Counted from the stretch's first letter, positions 14,101-25,655 are shown. The stretch: 64,000 bases of DNA from Lunularia cruciata (GCA_948567375.1 OX419756.1:45336333-45400332); one strand, 5' to 3'. Numbers and translations: made by a program. Notes: generated by a model not told the origin, from the sequence alone.

Positions 14101-14399
14101 GATATCATTGGAGCAATGTACATCAAATGACGAGGAGAGAAAAGTAATGTCAAATATTCCTTATGCTAGTGATGTTGGGAGTTTAATGTATGATATGGTC
14201 TGCATTGGACCAAACATCTCTAATGATTTGAGTATGGTGAGTAGATACTTGGCAAATCCAAGGCAACAAAATGGGAAGTTGTGAAGTGTATACTTGTTAC
14301 TTAAAAGGGATTATAAATATTGACATTACCTTTGATGTGGAGAAGGTTCAAGAAGGAGGAATTACTAGGTATGTAGATTCTGAGTTTGCTGGAGACTTG

Positions 14400-14567
14400 G
14401 ATAAGAGAAGGTCTACAACAGGATTTGTTTTTACACTTGTTGGTGGTGCAATAAGTTGAAAGTTTACTCTCCAATCTACTGTTGATAAGAGAAGGTCTAC
14501 AACAAAATTTGTTTTTTTCACTTATTGGTGGTGCAATAAGCGGGAAGTCTACTCTCCAATCTACTGT
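14400..14567 (+). repeat. 84-bp tandem duplication inside copia RNase H
   Basis: The segment beginning GATAAGAGAAGGTCTACAAC occurs at 14400 and again at 14484. The unit is 84 bp, or 28 codons, so the duplication by itself kept frame. The second copy carries an extra T in its T-run, which shifts the frame. It duplicates part of the RNase H domain. Confidence 0.85.
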
Positions 14568-14950
14568 TGCTCTTTCTGCAACAGAGGCAGAATAAATGGC
14601 AATAACCGAGGCTGCCAAAGAGACAATATGGCTACAAAGATTAGCCAAGGATGTAGGACTCCCTAACATGAAGTCCACACTTTTCTGTGATAGCCAAAGG
14701 GCACTATTCACTTACCCAAGAATCAAATATTTCACTCAAGGACAAAGCATATTGATGAGAGACATCATTTTATCAGGGAAGCAGTGACACATGGTGAGAT
14801 CAATTTGCAAAAGATTGGCACAGAGATAAATGCAGCTTATATGTTAACTAAACCTATTCCTGTTGAGAAGTTCAAGTTATGTATAAACTTGCTTCACGTT
14901 CAATGTTGCTCTTTGGGATGATATGGTGGATACAAGCAAAAGGTGTAGAT

Positions 14951-15291
14951 TATTATGTTTGGCTTGTTATCAGGGACTTGAGGGACTTAACGGATCAAGA
15001 GCATGAGCAAAGTAGATTTGATTTGATTCATCATGCAGTGATGAAAAGGAAAGTCACTTGTCTTGAGGACAAGGACAGTCACTTGTCTAGATATGTTTAG
15101 TCATTACTAAGGCTAAGTATCAAAGTGACTAGATATTTTGAGTGGTCATACTCATGAAGTCCAGCAAGTCAATATTCAGGAGTTCAGTCGGATGATAATG
15201 CTTAGAGACTATCTCTGTTTTTATTTATATATGCAATGAGAAATAAAAGTTCAGGAGTTCAGTCGGATGATAGTGCTTAGAGACTATCTCT

Positions 15292-15358
<67 letters not shown>

Positions 15359-15507
15359 ATGAGAAATAAAGGTTCGAATGCTGGTATGAGCCTGTTTCAG
15401 CCGTGGAAGGACTGAACCACGTTATTTCCTATTAGTCCTCTGATTTATGTTTAATGTGCTTTATGGTGTGCTATTGCGAGAGGTCCTTGAGACTGCATTT
15501 TCTAACA
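14951..15507 (+). repeat. 3' LTR of the copia element
   Basis: Aligns with the solo LTR at 896-1307 from TATTATGTTTGG (TGTTATG in the solo copy, so the terminal TG has decayed to TA) to TTTTCTAACA. A purine-rich tract, CAAAAGGTGTAGAT, precedes it. Inside, a 75-bp unit starting TTCAGGAGTTCAGTCGGATG is duplicated in tandem (15175-15249 and from 15250). The second copy runs into a pure TA microsatellite at about 15295-15354. These two events explain why it is about 145 bp longer than the solo LTR. Confidence 0.85.
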
Positions 15508-16990
15508 GCTTAAGGACAGTCTGGTTCGACATTGTTTCTGTGCATATTATTGATCTTCAACCTTCCGTAGTCCGAAGCAGAGCTGGTAAATTCTCTACTT
15601 TATTTTAATTCTTAGAACGCCACTCAACACCTAATGGAGTCACGCTGAGTCATATATACAAGAGGGGACAATCAGCGAACTAAGAATAAACAGTTCCTCT
15701 AGCATTACTGTGTGGTGAGCTAAATCTGAGTGAGCCTTATAAATTTTGTGAAATACAAGATCTGAAACCATAGAAACGCCTAGCAAATAGGGGTATGCAC
15801 ATGTGTTTGATGCAGACGGAGTTTGATAGTTAGAAAAATCCTTTCAGATTGATGCACTCAAAGACTCCAATCTGCAGTGTGGAGGTAACATCATTTGTAG
15901 GCATAAGCGTGGCAGGTGATAAGAACTGAATCCTGACTAGCCTACTTTCTTGGTGATGCGACAAATCTTATAACGAGGCTTCATGCCAGAGCAACTAGGA
16001 TTTGAGTGGCTGCTGTTACTGCCATCCAGGAATCATCTGCAAATATCAAACGCCCCTGTCTATGTTTCATGCTTACAGCATGGATTCCTTCTTTCCACTA
16101 CACAAACCTGTGTCGTTTACAATTGCAAATTGTCAACCAAATTTTCACAATATTTGGTTCTCCATACAAGATCTTGCCATCAATTTGGAATGGTGGTTGT
16201 GGCAGATAATGGAAATGGAAAATGTGGCTTTAGGAATGCGAATTTGAAAGTACTGTAACACGATGCCCGTATTACAAGGTACTTCATGAAATTGATTGTT
16301 CGTTGCGGGTGAAGGGAGAGCATGTGAGGGGCCATGACAGTCTTTGCTACCGAAGGGGCCACGACGATAGGAGAATTCAGCACACTCACCATGTATTTTT
16401 AATGAACGGGTCGGAATCCAGAAATCAATTATGATAATAATATGTTCCTCAATATAGAACCCGGAAAGATCACACTTGCAACTGGAACTATTGATTTATC
16501 AGTAAATATATTAATGCTGAGAACCCATTTCTCAGATATTCTTTACCAGTCTAGTTCACAGTCTCTTTCCAAGATTAAATTCTTGACCGTAGCTACAAAA
16601 ATCTCTATATTTACTTAGATTGCTCTTCAAATGCGTTTATAGATCTATCGATCTGCTTTCAATCTGAAGGTAAATTAGCCTGCGAACTATGTTTACAATG
16701 AACAGTAACTGAGCACATCCGAAGCGTCTTAGAAGAAGTATCATCGTCGAAGTGTCGTGTAAGTAATTGCTGATAAGATTTTATGTACACGTCAGTCACC
16801 AAAATGATAAACTAAACTGCCGTTTGAAGGTCCATCATCTCAAATTGTTGAATGTACAAGCTTTCTCATCCTTAGAGAATACTATTTCAGACTACGGGCT
16901 AGGTTACTTGCCTCACAGCTGAGCTCCTCTTTTCAAGGGTGAGAAGGTATCATAAATACTGCCCTTCAAGTCCGATCTCAGCATGTCGAC
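15508..16990. other. Intergenic, nothing recognised
   Basis: No supported gene. An open frame cluster at 15983-16258 spans all three plus frames and is probably chance. No repeats were noticed other than the LTR end at the left edge. Confidence 0.35.
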
Positions 16991-16993
16991 AAT

Positions 16994-17093
16994 ATGGCAT
17001 CTATGATTATTGTTATGATTTTTGCAGTTGTCTTGGTTTTAACATCGATTACAAGAGGACGAAGCCAGGCCGATGCAACATCTGCTAACGAGG
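16994..17093 (+). CDS. Putative first exon with signal peptide, unknown gene
   Basis: An ATG at 16994 opens a frame of 33 codons whose first 20 or so residues are strongly hydrophobic (MASMIIVMIFAVVLVLTS), followed by a polar stretch and a good splice donor, AGG|GTAAGAG, after 17093. This is what a first exon of a secreted or membrane protein looks like. A possible later exon lies at 17638-17925. No splice acceptor of matching phase was found, so the link is inference. I do not recognise the family. It could also be a chance hydrophobic frame. Confidence 0.35.
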
Positions 17094-17288
17094 GTAAGAG
17101 GAAGTACAATCTGGCAGTGCGTTCTTTTTTGAGGAATTATGTTTCATGATCTACTTATGTGTATTGAGTTCACAATTCTGAACTTCCATTTCATCGGTGT
17201 GGATAGACTTCCACTCTTTCACTGATACAGAAAGGTCTCTGAAGCTTTACCGTTGTTCCACATCGTCCTTGAGTGTGGTCAACTAGAG

Positions 17289-17380
17289 TCATTGGTGATC
17301 TTATGTAGGAGACCAAGGTTGGGCATTGATTGAGGAAAAGTCGTAACAAGGTAGCCGCAGGGAACCTGTGGCTGGATTGA
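17289..17380 (+). pseudogene. rrn18: Fragment of mitochondrial small rRNA gene (rrn18 3' end)
   Basis: The block at 17338-17379 matches the very conserved 3' end of small-subunit rRNA: AAGTCGTAACAAGGTAGCCG, then GGAACCTGTGGCTGGATTGA. The GGAACCTG form and the final GGATTGA fit plant mitochondrial 18S rather than plastid 16S or nuclear 18S. The preceding bases from about 17289 (CATTGGTGATCTTATG, later ACCAAGGTTGGG) align loosely with mitochondrial rRNA just upstream of that end. Only about 90 bp are recognisable, so this is a nuclear insert of mitochondrial DNA, not a working gene. The A-rich sequence after it (to about 17600) may also be mitochondrial, but I cannot show that. Confidence 0.7.
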
Positions 17381-17637
17381 CTCGTTTTTTCTAATTCCAT
17401 AAAAAATTGGCAAGCGGCAAAAAAATAATAAAAAGAATTGGCTTTACGAAAGAAAGCGAGCTTTGGCAAGCACTATTGGTGGTGGTATATACATGCACTC
17501 TTTTACGGGAGGCGGAACACTTCTTACTCATTACTTGGTACAGGAACTTTGTGTCAGTTCTCTCAGGTATCAGCCGAAGGATTGCTGCTGTGTTTCAATC
17601 ATCCGGATACAACCTATTGCTTGAGAGAAAGTACTGA

Positions 17638-17925
17638 TACCCGATCCATGCCATTTCAAAGTCCTCGACCATCCCTTCGATTACTGGCCTTAACACTTCG
17701 AGTGCATATGCACAACGACGAAAAGCTGCTGTCCTCGGTTACAATTGGAAACGAGATTTTACGTCAATCATACCACATGCAGATGATTCAAGCGCTGCTT
17801 GCCCCAAATACAAGTGCTTCAGAATTAGACCATCATGTTCTTGTTTAAAAGGGAATCACCCACCCGTGATATATCACAAGTCCTATACCGATAGCACGTG
17901 CGTCCCGCACACCATTCTTTGGTGA
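17638..17925 (+). CDS. Putative last exon, small Cys-rich protein
   Basis: The frame after the TGA at 17635-17637 stays open for 95 codons and ends at a TGA at 17923-17925. The C-terminal part has spaced Cys residues (pattern C-x4-C-x6-C-x-C, later one more C) and ends HTILW. There is no Met early in the frame, so it would have to be a 3' exon. A candidate signal-peptide exon lies at 16994-17093. If the two belong together the product is a small secreted Cys-rich protein with an intron carrying the mitochondrial fragment. Family not recognised. The exon's left boundary is not fixed. Confidence 0.3.
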   Translation, partial: YPIHAISKSSTIPSITGLNTSSAYAQRRKAAVLGYNWKRDFTSIIPHADDSSAACPKYKCFRIRPSCSCLKGNHPPVIYHKSYTDSTCVPHTILW

Positions 17926-18009
17926 ACTTTGGTATCTCCGCTCTCAAGTTTTTACTTCATAATATTATATCAAACCATAAGAGAGAGAGACCGTGAAAGC
18001 CTTTTGAGT

Positions 18010-18770
18010 TCACTCAATTGAGAAGGTCTCGATTAATAAGTTCTGCAATTATTGTAAAACAAACATGTTCTGCAATTATTGTAAATCAAAATCTCAATAC
18101 AAGAAGACTTGTTTTAAGAAGAAACCTGATATTCAAAAAAGAAAACTCCCACGACAGAATAATTATATGGAAAAGGATTCTTACTCCACAGACCATCTAC
18201 TAATGATCACTTATACTTAAACTGCTGCGTTGATTACCAAGAGTAAAGAAGAGTGGTTCATAGACAAGATGCTCAAACCACATGACCACCCATCAGGCTA
18301 GTATATTTAGTTCCTAAGAATTTTTATCTGAATTATAGTTTGTGAATACAGGTGATGATACTGAACATATTATTACTCAGACAAGTTCTATCCCATTCTC
18401 ATCTCCACTAGGGAATTATAGTGGTTTAGGAGAAGTCTGTCACGTGCCTACAATCACCAAGAATTTGGGTCCTGCTGGAAAAATTGTTGTTCCTGTAGGG
18501 AGTATGTTTAAATCAGACATCAAGACCCCTACTACTGCAAATCATAATGCACATCACATGAGCCTACAAAGATTAAAGGTGCTACCTATCTAAGATCTGG
18601 TTACAAGGCTTCCAATATCTTTTGATCCTTGCTTACAAGGGTTTGTGAGGCTTATCAATTTGGTAAGCAAGCTAGACAGCTTTTTAAGCATCATGGTACA
18701 AGGGCCACCAGGGCGTTAGAATTGATCCACACTGACATATGGACTGCTTCAGAAAAGATTCTAATAGGCT
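18010..18770 (+). mobile_element. Ty1/copia fragment (gag knuckle to integrase)
   Basis: A zinc-knuckle remnant (FCNYCKSKSQYKKTC) lies at about 18065-18110. A protease-like stretch with EEWFID follows near 18249-18270, then a stretch that fits the segment between protease and integrase. The copia integrase signature FGKQARQLF plus LELIHTDIW occurs at about 18660-18745. Stops and frameshifts are frequent. No LTR was identified for it, and its relation to the element at 11.2-15.5 kb is not clear. It stops being recognisable near 18770. Confidence 0.7.
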
Positions 18771-19408
18771 TATGTCACAACCCACTTCATTTTGAGCCTT
18801 GGTTTTTTATTGTTTTTCTTCATGTAAATAGTCCAATTAAGGCGTTAGGCCATTAGCAAGAATTGCAGATTCACTTGTAGTCATAACCCCACAATATGGA
18901 GGTGTGGGGTTCCTCATCCAAATGGGCTCCCACCCCCACCCATTGACAATGGGACCGGACCCATTCTGTAGGATTTTTTTTTGGTTCCAAAGGGGCTTAC
19001 GAAGTGGCTTCTACAACAAAACAAGCCACTCCACAACAAGGAAACCTTGACTCCACAAGATTATGTAGGATGAGGAGTGTCATGGCAACTTTCCAAAAAA
19101 TACAAATTATGCTAATTTTTGCCACCATTTCAAGATCATGCAAAAAGACACATGCGCCACCAAAGAACCATTGGCGACCATTTCACGCTCAGTCTAAAGC
19201 ATGCAATGGATGATCACAACCTTTCACCAACCACCATGATAGAAGAAGGACAGATCACATCCCATTGGGCTATAAAAGAACCAACTCCATCCTGCAAGTC
19301 AAATTTTTCTACAGTTTTAATTTTCACTTTCTATTTTTTTTTCTACTTCTTGCATTTTTCTCTACATGACCTCCAGATCTAGTGATGTTGTGCAAGCAAC
19401 TTCCAGCA
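18771..19408. other. Unassigned sequence with LTR-like promoter
   Basis: No gene was seen. A good TATA box (GGGCTATAAAAG) sits near 19268-19279. The stretch starts near TGTCACAAC and has GTTGTGCA near its right end, so it may be part of an LTR. No second copy occurs in the window and no target duplication was found, so this stays a guess. Confidence 0.25.
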
Positions 19409-22400
19409 TGTGACCAATAATTGGTAAGTCATGGGCTCCTTGAAGGCGCACAAATCATAGATCACCCTTTGATAGAATATAGATCCGGTTCTTACAAAAT
19501 ATAAGGCCTTCTTTGAAGGAGAAGGTATTATATTCCTTGTCGTGTGCTGCAAGACAACCTTGTATTATTTGAAAGAAGAGGTCTTGTTATAAAGTTGTAC
19601 TAAAATTTATTTGGACTTTCAGTCTATTGACAATGTCTCAATTGCCACCAAGATGAAAGGAAGAGCCTTCAAATTAGTTCATGATAGGGCATCAAGGATG
19701 ACATGGAACCTCCCAAGTTTATATTCAAGTTTGAGGTCAAACAACTATAGTTGTTCCTCCCATCAATGATGTTGACTCTTCATGTGCTCCAAATGTAATG
19801 TTTGTAACAAGGGTTTGTGATTGGTCTGCATGATTACTTGTTTCTCCAAGAGATAATGCCTTTATACTTTGGTGGTATATACCATTGTTAGTTTTTTTTA
19901 TCTCAAGCCGAGTAAATTTTTTTTTGGTGTTTAGTTGGCAAAACACAAAGACAATGGGATGTAATCCATTTGGAAATTCCTATTGCAACATAGCTCCAAT
20001 GGTAAAGTTAGAAGCATCAAAATCAACCACACAAGGTAGTTGAAGATCATATGGTTGAAAAATGGGTCTTGAAGACACCATATGTTTAAGCTTTTAGAAT
20101 GTTTCTTTGTGCTTGGTGGTCCACTAAAAGTTTGAGCTCTTCCCCAAGAAGTTAGTCAATGTTGTAGTGACATGAGCATAATAGTGGATGAATTATTGAT
20201 AAAAACTTACTAATCCATTAAATACTTGCATTTCTATAGCATCCTTTGGAGGAGGCCAATCAATAATGGCCTTGATTTTCTTTTCTTCCATCTTGATCCC
20301 CTCTAATAAGATCTTTTAACCCAAGAAGATAACTCCCATTTGCCAAAAGGTACACTTTGACTTTTTGTAATAAAACTTCTATTGACGTAGTCATCTTAGG
20401 ACTTCTTGCATGTGATTTGTGTGTTTTCCCTCCATCTTGTTATAAATTAAAATATTATCTAAGAACACCACCATGTGCCAATCCAATAGCCCAGCCAACA
20501 CTCGATGCATCTGATCCATGAAGATTATTGGAGCATTAGTGAGCCCAAGAGGTAGAACTCTCCATTCAAAATGCCCATACCTTGTGCAAAAGGAAATCTT
20601 TTGCACATCCTCTCTATCAATGGAAATTTGCTAATAGCCACTTTGGAGATCCAACTTGGAGAAATATCATGCTCCTCTCAATTGATCAAGAAATTCATCA
20701 ATTCAAGGCAACGCATATGCATTCTTCATTGTTTGTTTATTGAGGCCACAATAATCAATATCTAAATAAAGTCATCCATCCTTCTTTGGAACGCATAGTA
20801 CCAGTGCTCCCAAAGGAGATATACTATATCATATGAAATCCTTCTACAATAACTACATTAGTGTTATTGAAAGCTTGTCCAACTCCTTTGGTGAGAGTTG
20901 ATAGATTGGTCTACTCACTAGAGTACTTTGTGGTAATAACTCAATCTTGAAAGGTATTCCAAGATCGGACAATAATCCCTTTGGCAGATCATACAAAAAC
21001 ATACTTGCAAACTATTGAACTATTTGATCAACCATTGCTAGATGAGGCTTTTGGCCTTCATCAGATTCTCTATGCACAATCAGCTTGATCCACATCATAA
21101 AAATAGATTTCTCTTCCTTCAAAGCTTTCTCTATGGCTACTTTATTTATAGATTACCCATCTTTGGATTGATTATTCTTAGGTGATCTACTCAAAGGTGC
21201 TAAACAACATAATCAATAATTTCTACCTTGGTGTTGTATTTTAATTTATCATCAGGTCCAATCAAATTGAACCGTATGATGTTCAAGACAAGGTAAACCT
21301 AGAATTATATCATAATGTAGAGGTGCTACTACAAACCTCATACTGTCCAAATACTCCTTCTCCATCTTGAAAGTAACAAGATATAACAAGATGTGAGGTA
21401 CAAAATGCATAACACTTTTTGCCATCATTAATCTATTTCTAATTACTAACTTGATAGGAATACCTAATTCCTTTATTGGCTTGATAAAAATACCTAATTC
21501 TCTAACCTTCTAGAATCAACCAAAATCCTATAACCACATCAAATATCATATCTTGCAATTGAGTAAACTTGCATATGTTAATCTTTCAATCCCATTGGAA
21601 CTAATCAAGTTCTCAATAGGTGACTCAAATTCTCAAATTGGAATTCTCTTTTTCCTTGATCATCACGCTCCACAAACTCCATTTGGGAAATTTATTGGGA
21701 TTGGCTGTTCTTGAGTGTACATTTAGCAATATGATGTCCAATTTGGTGACAATAAAAGCAACCACCATTTTGTCATAATTTTTCCCTATTTGCTATACCA
21801 AGTGATCTCCATTGGATAGTATCAATCTCCATTGGTGGAAACTTCTCCACCTATGTGTAGTGTGTAGGCAAGTTTTGTGAAAGTTGAGATTGAGACCACT
21901 TTGTTACAACCAAGGAATCAAAACATTTATCCAACTATTTGGCTTCTACCAAATGTTTGTGCTCTTGCATGATCACCTCCAATTTGGTGCATGACTTTAA
22001 ACCCATCACACCCTAAAATCCAAAACTTCACCTTCTAGTATATCTAGAATTTACATTATGGTATTCTGGAATTGAGTGATATAGCTTCTTATAGAACCAA
22101 TATACTTCAACTCTGCAAACTTATCTTTTGTGGCTCATGTGGCATTTATAGCTTAGAATTGCTTAATTATTGCACTCTTGTTTCTTCTTATATCAAGATT
22201 CGTACAAGAAACTACCATTTAGCTCACTCCACTCAAAACTACCACCATAGTTTTTCTACTCCATCTAGTTTGCTTGAAGCCAAGAGAACTTCTCTTTGTT
22301 CATCTTGAAGATTTGTACATTCAAAATAACATTTACAATCAAGCAAAAATGATCCATTGTGCTCAAGATATTCTTGCCTTCAAATACCTTTGGAAATTGG

Positions 22401-23011
22401 ATTTGCTCTTCTCCTTCTTGAAATGGTGTTCTCTTTATGTGCTCTTGTCCTTGATGGTCTTATTCTTTGAATAATCAAGTAAGGTGCTCAACCTATTGCT
22501 ACATAGCAATGATAACTTCAAGCATTGCCGCCATGGCTACTACTCTATCAAAATACTTACAATTTCTCTAAGTTAACATTTAGATGCAACTTGTCCACAA
22601 TTCTCCATAAGTTACAATTGGAAGTACTAAGGGTCTATCAAACAAGGTGATCACATTTAAAAAAATTTACCCAAAGCGTGAGATGATGAATTGTGTGAAA
22701 TGATGTTTAGGTACATAGACACAAAAAATCCCAATGCTTTGGTAGAAATAGATTTTATTGTCCATAAATTCCATCCATCTTATTCTTGCTTTGATACCAA
22801 TGTAAAAGACCAAAGAGAGAAATAGGAGAATGGAAGATCAAAGTGAAAGATCACATTGAGACTCTTGAATGAAGGAAACTCTAAATGTCTAGCATGAGCT
22901 TAGGTTTTGATATTTATAGGGAAGCATACAATACTCTTGAGAAGCTTCCTTCTAGAAACTACCTACTTTGCATGCAAGCTAAGCTAGTTGGGAAACTTCC
23001 CAAGAAGCTTT
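19409..23011 (-). mobile_element. Gypsy A copy 1, 3'-truncated and degenerate
   Basis: Reading right to left. A truncated LTR (22801-23011) is followed by a primer-binding site for initiator Met tRNA at about 22783-22799. Gag remnants lie at about 22600-21700, protease and spacer at 21550-21100, and reverse transcriptase at about 20950-20390, where the FLDD motif reads FLDN. RNase H runs to about 19690. The sequence aligns along its length with the complete gypsy A element at 31719-37361 but has many stops and frameshifts. It breaks off at 19409 between RNase H and integrase, so integrase, chromodomain and 3' LTR are missing. The LTR is cut at 23011, exactly where gypsy B begins. Confidence 0.85.
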
Positions 23012-23559
23012 TGTGGTACCCATATTTTTGTTTTGATGAGTTTTAAAGAAGTGTATTGTTGAAGCTGAATTGAAGCCAAATGGAGAAAAGATGAGAAGAA
23101 TTGTGTGTTTGGATCCAACCCATGGAAGTCAACTTTGTGTCAAGGGAAGAAGGACTTGGATCAGACTTGAAGGGTGGTATACCCAAAGTAAGGATAGTTT
23201 GCATTGGAATGATCAACCCAATCCAAAGAAACCTTAACAATTTTTACTCGAGCCAAACCAATCAAGAAGGTACAGTCATAAAAAATGGCTACTTTAGGAG
23301 TAGGATAAATTTGAGATTGGTAGGAACAAGACATGCAGAAGGCAAGAGTTGCAATTGATGTTTGACTGAAGACGGATTGAGAATCAAACAAGTATAAAAT
23401 TGAGACTTAGTCAAGTGAATTTTGCAATGCTGAATTGTTATCATGTTCCTCTAAAGAGTTATCCCAAAGGAGTTATACTTATGAACCAAGTAGCCATAAT
23501 CTTTCAAGGGTAGAAGACCTTAAGAGAAACACAAAAGAAGAGACACAAAACTTCACACT

Positions 23560-24091
23560 CAATACTTTGATGCCCCAAAGGAGCACCTTGACTTTATTAT
23601 AAAGCAAAGAGGATTCTCTCAAAGGAAGCTGCACTCTTGGATCAGATACATGGATAGGTGATATGTTAGTAAGCTATACTCTTAGATTAGTTGCATGTAT
23701 GGTTGGCATGGTGTTTATGATCCTATTTGCTTGGTCAAACAGCATTTGACCATAGGGAATCTTTAGAGAATATTCTTATAGGAATCTTAGAATTATATGG
23801 GTGAGGTACCGTTGGAAAGCTCTTGATGAGACAGAAAAGGGGGGGAAGGAAGGCCATAATTTTTTTCCTTGGGGAATTTATCAACATATTTATGAGGCTA
23901 ATTTATCCACTTCAGTGTCCAAAATTGGCTCTAAAGTTTTTAGGCTATTTTTGACTCATGCCTTATTAGTAGAAGTACTCTTTTGGTGACACCTCTACCT
24001 TATCTACCTAGCTCATCATTTATAGCATCCTTCTAGATGTTACTAAGCCAATTTTCACCTCTAGATAATATGTCTAGCTATTGGTATTACA
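23560..24091 (-). mobile_element. Family D LTR-like element, copy 1
   Basis: On the minus strand it starts TGTAATACCAATAGCTAG at 24091. It matches the D copies at 38579 and 47306 in order: the CACCAAAAGAGTACTTCTAC block, the stretch around CTCATCAAGAGCTTTCCAA, AAGATTCCTATA, and TATAATAAAG near its end. Coding sequence was not seen. The left limit near 23560 is approximate. It sits inside gypsy B. Confidence 0.6.
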
Positions 24092-24109
24092 AACCTCTCT
24101 CTATTTAAG

Positions 24110-25655
24110 ATGCAATGTACTCGTTGCAAAGTTTTTGCTCAAAAGAAATCACTAACACAAAAGATTAAAGATAGCAAAAGATTAAATAAAAAAAATTTCA
24201 TTATCACTAACACTAGTGCATTGGTCAAACTGGTTGTTGGCTCCCATATTGCATCATATAGTGGGTACCCTTCCAATGTACAAGATATTACATATGCGGA
24301 TAGCGAGTACCATAGATGTGTTTTTGGAGAATGCATTTGACTTCATATTCCTTTGTGTCATCAATGAGTGTGGAACAAGGTCAAATTTCTTAAATGAAAG
24401 AAAAGTGGGATGGCCGGGATGCATATCTGTGTAGTAAGGAAATATGGAATACTAGATGGATCTTCATGAATAGTTATAGCTCAAGATGATAGGGCTTTGC
24501 TCTGATTTGATAAAGGATGGGAAAGGGCCCAATAAAACAAGGTTTGAGCTTGCAAGGACCAACTAACGTGAGGTTGGTTGTTGACACATAGATTTGATTA
24601 CCAACATTGAACTCCATGTGCCAGTGATGTGCATCTACATACCATTTTTGTTGATTTTGGGTGATTTGCAACCTATGTTGGCGTTTTCCACTCCTTGTTG
24701 GATTCTAGAAACAAAAGTGTCAGATTTGATCACCAACATTGAACTCCATGTGCCGGTGATGTGCATCTACATACAATTTTTGTTGATTTTGGGTGATTTG
24801 AAACCTATGTTTGGCGTTTTCCACTCCTTGTTGGATTCTAGAAACAAAAGTGTTAGATTTGATCACCAACATTGAACTCCATGTGCCGGTGATGTGCATC
24901 TACATACTATTTTTGTTGATTTTGGGTGATTTGCAACCTATGTTTGGAGTTTTCTACTCCTTGTTGGATTCTAGAAACAAAAGTGTTGATAATATCCACC
25001 TTGATATCCATCAAACAGATCTTCATCCAGCTTGAAGGTGTGAAAGGATGTTCTCCATACATGAGGAGGAATGGTATGGCCTGTGTGGATGTATTTATTG
25101 AATTGCTGTATGCAAATTCCACCAATGTGAGTAAGGTGTCCTCCCTTCCTCTTGCTCCTCTAGGATGAAGCCTTGTAGCATGCTTTCAATATTGCAATTA
25201 GCCCACTATATTTTTCCACTGATCTATGGATGGCAAGCCGTGGACATGGCTTATTTGGTTTTGAAGAAATCAAAGAGTGTTCTCCAAAAAAAATTGGTAA
25301 ATTGAGTGTCTTTATCAATGATGAGCACTCAAGATAGTCCATGGTGCAAAAAGATGGCATCTAAATACAATTGAGTTAATTGTGGAGTAGTCATGTCCTT
25401 AGTGGTAGGATGTACATGAATCATTTTGTTGAGTTGATCAACAAAAACTATAATGGAGTCAAACCCTGAGGTGGTCTTGGGCAATTTGCAAACTAGATTC
25501 ATGCGTATTTGTTCCCCCAATGTTGTGTAAGGGTAGGAAGGGGTTCAACAAGTCCGATGGGAGCTTGATTAGAAGCTTTATTTTGTTGATAGAGTAGGCG
25601 GTTTCAAACATACTCCATCATATCATTGCTCATCTTGTGCAATCTTGCTCAAGGA
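24110..25655 (-). mobile_element. Gypsy C fragment (integrase to chromodomain)
   Basis: Minus-strand open frames, right to left: end of the integrase zinc region with NKASNQAPIGLVEPL near 25600, the integrase core start LPKTTSGFDSIIVFVDQLNK near 25480-25420, then EFAYSNSINTSTQAIPFLL near 25100. The C-terminal integrase domain (MEFNVGNQIYV) is near 24600 and a chromodomain tail with GYPLYDAIWEP near 24240-24270. It is related to family A but clearly diverged, so I treat it as a separate family. It contains the triple repeat at 24591-24989. Neither LTR was found. Confidence 0.75.
24591..24989 (-). repeat. Three tandem 132-133 bp units in gypsy C integrase
   Basis: Units start with GATTTGAT at 24591, 24723 and 24856 and are nearly identical. 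On the coding (minus) strand each repeats the stretch around RIQQGVEN, LQITQNQQK and HMEFNVG, that is, about 44 codons of the integrase C-terminal region. The first unit is 132 bp, which preserves frame. The second has one extra base. Confidence 0.9.

Larger units (their letters stand above)
11220..15507 (+). mobile_element. Ty1/copia retrotransposon, 5'-truncated and degenerate
   Basis: Domains run in copia order. Gag remnant is at about 11230-11580, including the motif LNAFNKIIYELMS. A zinc knuckle of the type CWICGKVVHFKKDC lies near 11610-11660, and a protease with DSG near 11795 has an in-frame TAA just after. GAG-preintegrase and integrase lie at about 12150-12690. There the middle catalytic residue reads SENGG instead of the usual SDNGG. 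Reverse transcriptase with YVDD is at about 13855-13866. RNase H is at about 14360-14760, and one LTR at 14951-15507. No 5' LTR is present, so the left end was lost near 11220. Many stops and frameshifts make it inactive. It belongs to the same family as the solo LTR at 896-1307. A copia clade was not assigned. Confidence 0.9.

Noticed and set aside
15983-16258. Open frames of 67-91 codons in all three plus frames
   Set aside because: Overlapping frames with no family resemblance or splice context; probably chance.
17407-17637. Open frame of 76 codons after the rrn18 fragment
   Set aside because: It starts with TTG, not ATG, resembles nothing, and lies in what may be mitochondrial spacer.
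17627-17690. Resemblance to 5S rRNA (ACCCGATCC motif), which would fit a neighbour of mitochondrial rrn18
   Set aside because: Only a few bases agree; the rest of 5S cannot be followed.
24591-24989. Regular direct repeats considered as a CRISPR-like array
   Set aside because: Units are 132 bp, contiguous without unique spacers, and encode part of an integrase.
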